Source: Lycorma delicatula
Taxonomy: Eukaryota > Arthropoda > Insecta > Hemiptera > Fulgoridae
Assembly: GCF_047948215.1 (NCBI RefSeq)
Contig: NC_134463.1
Location: forward strand, 54,318,201-54,382,200
DNA length: 64,000 nucleotides
Direction: 5' to 3'
Shown: piece by piece, positions 60,309 to 64,000 of the stretch
Position numbering within the stretch: position 1 is the first letter of the stretch
Layout: each line of letters starts with the position of its first letter
Notes under the pieces: model-generated
Told to the model about the DNA's origin: nothing
Databases searched by the model: none
The model's input: only the letters and a program-made list of their open reading frames with translations
Made by a program: the position numbers and the translations under genes

Positions 60309-60756
60309 ACAATAAATAATTAAAATATAAAACCCACTTACCAACAATTTTTAATGCGTTCTAGCGCTTTGGGAAACGAATTCCATCTTCAGAAAAATAC
60401 TTTTTTTTTATTAACTAAAGTTTTCTCGTCATAAATGGAATTGTTATGTAAAGTTTGTAAAATAATGAATAAAATTAAAAAAAAAAATAATGAATGTCTC
60501 CAACTTTATAACGGTGAGACACCGTTATAGATGGCGGAGACACCGTTGTATTTTTACAGGACGTTGTGTTCACGCAATTCTAATACACCACCATTATACA
60601 TTTTACACACTTTACATAAAAGTTTTCTTTATGAATACGAAGTTTTAGTCAATAAAAAAAAAATTTAAGTTCCTGAAGATGGAATTCGTTTCCGAAAGCG
60701 CTAGAACGTATTAAAAGATTGTTGGTAAGTGGGTTTTATATGTTAATTATTTATTG
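60309..60756. mobile_element. Foldback-like element, arms of about 200 bp
   Basis: The left arm (from 'acaataaataattaaaatat') and the reverse complement of the right arm (from 'acaataaataattaacatat') match over most of their length. They share 'aaaacccacttaccaacaat', 'cgttctagcgcttt' and 'gaattccatcttcag'. The centre has its own hairpin 'ataacggt-gagac-accgttat' at 60508-60528. No protein is encoded. Confidence 0.85.
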
Positions 60757-61091
60757 TATAATCATACCATCGGGCCATATTAGATAAAATTATTTTTATA
60801 ATAATAATACCCATTACTTTTGTCAATCCAGACAAAATATTTTTCTAGTAAATTAGCAATACCTTATTGAAGGATAAAAGGTCCTTATTATGCTTTCCTT
60901 GTATTTTAATTAAACAGCCGATGCAATTAAAAGATCTTTTAACTAATTTGTTAGACAGAATTTATAAAGATTGTATAATTCTATTGATAAGTTTAAGGTA
61001 TAAAATATAATAATAATAGTAATAATAATTTTATAAAGTTATGCGTTTTCTGGATAATTATTTTCGTTTTTATTTAATAATATTGCTCATC

Positions 61092-61275
61092 AAAGTTTAG
61101 AAAGCTTAGTTTGATTCCCAGAATGGGGTGGGGTAGATTGCCAGATCGGATTCTTTCTATTATCGCTTGACCCGTTATATTATGCCCTCAAATGTGTTAT
61201 TGGTAGTGCCAATACTACATCAAACATCCTTGAAAGAATTATTATACATCTAAGCATTTATGCTTTCTAAACTTT
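61092..61275. mobile_element. Small element with 14-bp terminal inverted repeats
   Basis: 'aaagtttagaaagc' (61092-61105) pairs exactly with 'gctttctaaacttt' (61262-61275). A related end lies at 17403-17416. No target duplication was resolved. Confidence 0.6.
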
Positions 61276-61731
61276 ACTAGTAGTAGCTCGAAATAATATT
61301 ATTTTTGAAAAATTATAAATGGTCTTTTAACCCACTTATACTTTATTTTATAAATGTTTAATTATTTTATAATACTTTTCTGATCAAACTTATAGAATAA
61401 TTTTCCTTTATCTGTCCAGCCAAATACTGAGGAATTTTCTTTTTGTGTACGAGTACGTGGATTACAAAATCTACTCATTCCTATGATTTACATAATCTAT
61501 TATTTTCTAATGTTATAAGAAACAAAATTAAAAACTATTTATTTTCATGCTCTATGAAATTTTAATTTTCAACATTTAACATCTCCTCCCTTGAAGGAAG
61601 GAACATTAAAGCATTAAATTTAAACCTTAAATGGCTTATCATATCTGTTTAATTACATTTCCCCAGACGATACCTTTTTTATTATAATGTATTCCCTTTT
61701 TAATTATTTCATTGTTACAGTATATAAAATC

Positions 61732-61899
61732 CAAAAAAAATTACAATGAAATTGTAAACCGTACGGTAAGAGTCTCGCAGATGTAATTTTTTCCGCTCAC
61801 AAACAAAAATTTCTGTAATATAAATAAAGCTGTTTTAACAAAAACATTTTTAACAAAATGTTTTTAATAAATGATAATTTCATTGTAATTTTTTTTGTT
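61732..61899. mobile_element. Inverted-repeat pair, ~168-bp MITE-like unit
   Basis: 'aaaaaaattacaatgaaatt' near the left edge and its reverse complement 'aatttcattgtaattttttt' near the right edge enclose about 120 bp. Non-coding; flanks not informative. Confidence 0.6.
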
Positions 61900-63160
61900 A
61901 TCATTGCGTTTTGTTAGAAACAAATTACTGATTGTTATCTTATGGATTTATCATTACAATTTATTGCCTTTCTAAAACAAAGAAATATACATTTTTTTAA
62001 TTTTGCGGCCAATATTTTTCTTTTTTTAGTAAAACTAGTATAATGAATTTCATGAATCGGAGATCAGTGATGTAATATTGCACTTATTACTTTGTAAGTT
62101 TAAACCTCGATTTTTATCGTATCCGTGGACACACGTTTTATATTATTACTAAATGAACTTTTTTTTATTTCTCCATGAATTAGTTCAAATAGTACTAATT
62201 GAAGAATAAAAATTTTACCAATTGAATTTATTTCTATTTTATTTATTCCTTTTTTAATAAAATTAGTATAATCTCTTGTAAGCTAATACTTTTTTTTTTA
62301 AGAAGTGATGGGAATTAAAAAAATTGTTTCATCTTCAGTATTTTCATTTACATAAGCGCATTTACTATTAAAATAAGCTGTAGTATATTTTCTTTTAAAT
62401 TTGTTACTTCAAGTACATTATCAAGTTTTTTACGCCACCTAGAGCATCAGTGTTTTTATCTAGTGACGCGATTCGTAAAGTCACCTTTAAAAATGGAGAG
62501 TAATATATTTGAGTCCCGCGTTCATCAAATGGAAGAAAATACGTTGTCTAACAAAATTCGAGGTATTTTGTGAAAGTATTCTTTATTACAAATTTAGTTG
62601 AACTTAAATATAATGTTTTCATACTTATTTTTTTTATTTTTTCCCCATTTTCATTTCAATTTTAGGTTAGGTCATGTTTAGAACCGTAAACATAGTTCCT
62701 TGACTTCGCCGTGCTGTCCAGTTCTGCGGAATCTTACCGGCAAAATTCTAACGAACTTCGTGATATTGACAAAGTACACCGACCAACCGTTAAATAAATT
62801 TTCAACAGTTAAAAATAGAAAAATTAAATTTAGCAAATGCTCCGCCTCGAAACGATCTATTTTTCGATATGAGATTGCCACAACTCAAACACGCAGGGGG
62901 TTTCCGCGGATGGAACAATTCGAAGATTTTAAGTAGAAAGGGTATGACTGTGACTCATTATTTTAAACTGCATTGAAAAAAATATATATTTTGACCAAAT
63001 TGGATTGTGAAAATCCTAATCAGTAAAATCCCAAGCCATATTATAATTTTTTCTAAGATGGGTCTACAGTACACCCCAAATAGCGGTTATCAAAACTCAA
63101 AATAGTTCTATTTGATGTAGGAGCAGTTGTTTATGAGATACTGTGAACCAGTTTTAAGTA
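61900..63160. other. Unclassified stretch with a family H fragment
   Basis: 62846-62876 is a copy of the short repeat H also found at 50342 and 50774. The overlapping open frames at 62678-62936 have no domain. Nothing else is recognised. Confidence 0.4.
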
Positions 63161-63175
63161 TGAAAAACATTAAAC

Positions 63176-63420
63176 CAGTGGTTCCCAAACTTTACCGAGT
63201 CGTGGCGCCCTTTTTCAATTAAAATGTTTCCATGTAAATAAGAGATAAAAATAAATAAAACTCGTGTATCTTCATTATTTTTTTACTTTATCAACATTAA
63301 ATTAATAATTATGAATGTCTCGGTTCAATGAATTATGAAGCTCTTACAATATATAGCAGTGCTCCTGTGAAGAGGCCTCGGTTCCTCGGAGCGCGGTGGC
63401 GCACAGTTTGGTAATCACTG
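63176..63420. mobile_element. Non-autonomous hAT-like element, copy 2 (245 bp)
   Basis: The left end 'cagtggttcccaaactttac' and the reverse complement of the right end 'cagtgattaccaaactgtgc' are imperfect inverted repeats of hAT type. The flanking 8-mers 'cattaaac' (63168-63175) and 'aattaaac' (63421-63428) agree at 7 of 8. Related to 33253-33513 in opposite orientation. No transposase. Confidence 0.85.
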
Positions 63421-63428
63421 AATTAAAC

Positions 63429-64000
63429 AGTTCCATTTTGGTTGTTATATTAGTGTGATATTTTTTATGTAATTTGTTTCAATTGCCTTTAAAGTTATGT
63501 ACCTTACTCTTTTCATTTAAAAAGCTTAAATTACCCAACTGGAGCTTCCCGGGTGCGTGGGTACCACTGATATCAGTAGTGTTTGATAAATTTTATTTTT
63601 TATTTTAAACTATTGAAAAGTTACGTGAGGATTGTCATACTTTGTTAAAATTAGATACAGAAGTATAAGTGTGCGTATATATTTGTTTCTTTTTAACAAT
63701 TTAGATGCTTAAAGAGAGAACTGGACTTGTACGTAGAAATTGCGTAGTTTTTTATCAACAGAAATCGTACAATCACGTGCAAAAACCGGCTTTTTTTTGA
63801 ACATATAAAATTAATCTAAATTATGTTGTATCTTCATAAAACTTTTTATACTTGTTTACACTTGTAAATTTACAATATTTCAAAAGAGGTGCTATAAATA
63901 ATAAACTAAATTATCATAAAGCTCACCGACCTTTTATGAAGGGTTGATAACGACAATTTTTATCTTAGAAAGCCGTTGTACGAATGAGATAACCAACAAA
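63429..64000. other. AT-rich end of window
   Basis: No gene or bounded repeat recognised. Confidence 0.5.

Noticed and set aside
62678..62936. Overlapping open frames on both strands
   Set aside because: No domain; contains a fragment of short repeat H.

Overview
The window looks like nuclear DNA of an insect with a large, very AT-rich, transposon-dense genome. Evidence: long A/T runs, (TA)n, (GT)n and (TC)n microsatellites, a 1.3-kb mariner, pogo-like and Tc1/mariner-like relics, hAT miniature elements, Helitron-like repeats, 5'-truncated LINE copies with target-site duplications, and at least three tRNA-derived SINE types. A hemipteran is a guess from the style of the repeats; the species cannot be fixed from this sequence. 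I found no host protein-coding gene, rRNA, genuine tRNA or CRISPR array. Every recognisable protein-coding stretch is a transposase or reverse-transcriptase remnant.

Layout. 1-5 kb: AT-rich DNA with a GC-rich block (880-1150), repeat family C (2690-3115) and the first copy of repeat family M (3224-3900). 4.93-7.28 kb: a Helitron-like repeat (family F) whose (TA)n end holds a nearly complete mariner (5974-7283, TA duplication, matching terminal repeats) with one frameshift and one nonsense codon. 10.0-11.7 kb: a pogo/Tigger-like relic invaded by family C. 11.8-12.8 kb: a nest of SINEs and a GC-rich insert in which one target sequence appears three times. 13.3-15.0 kb: a family E element split by a family M element, with a SINE inserted further along. 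16-17 kb: a family D copy. 20-24 kb: a LINE 3' end, SINEs and a second family E copy. 26-29.5 kb: a family D copy, a LINE C-terminus with a CxC zinc-knuckle region, and a decayed LINE reverse transcriptase on the minus strand. 29.9-40.2 kb: Helitron-like copies, M copies, a hAT miniature element, a SINE and a degenerate Tc1/mariner-like transposase. 40.3-53 kb: miniature elements with terminal repeats, families G, C, D and E, and SINEs. 54.5-57.1 kb: a mariner fossil interrupted by a 785-bp hAT-like element that carries a perfect 55-bp palindrome, then a LINE 3' end with an FADD motif. 57.3-57.8 kb: a 479-bp (TC)n(TG)n tract. 59-64 kb: a Helitron-like copy, a foldback element and small inverted-repeat elements.

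The most interesting pattern is modular. Families M, D, E and J, otherwise different, carry related terminal hairpins (stems of the type ACTTCC/GGAAGT or ACTTTCCC/GGGAAAGT), and many families share a short phrase like 'AACTC..AACY..CCGATTT..GAAATTT'. The SINEs are modular too: types A and B share a 3' tail but have different tRNA-like heads, while B and C share a head but have different tails.
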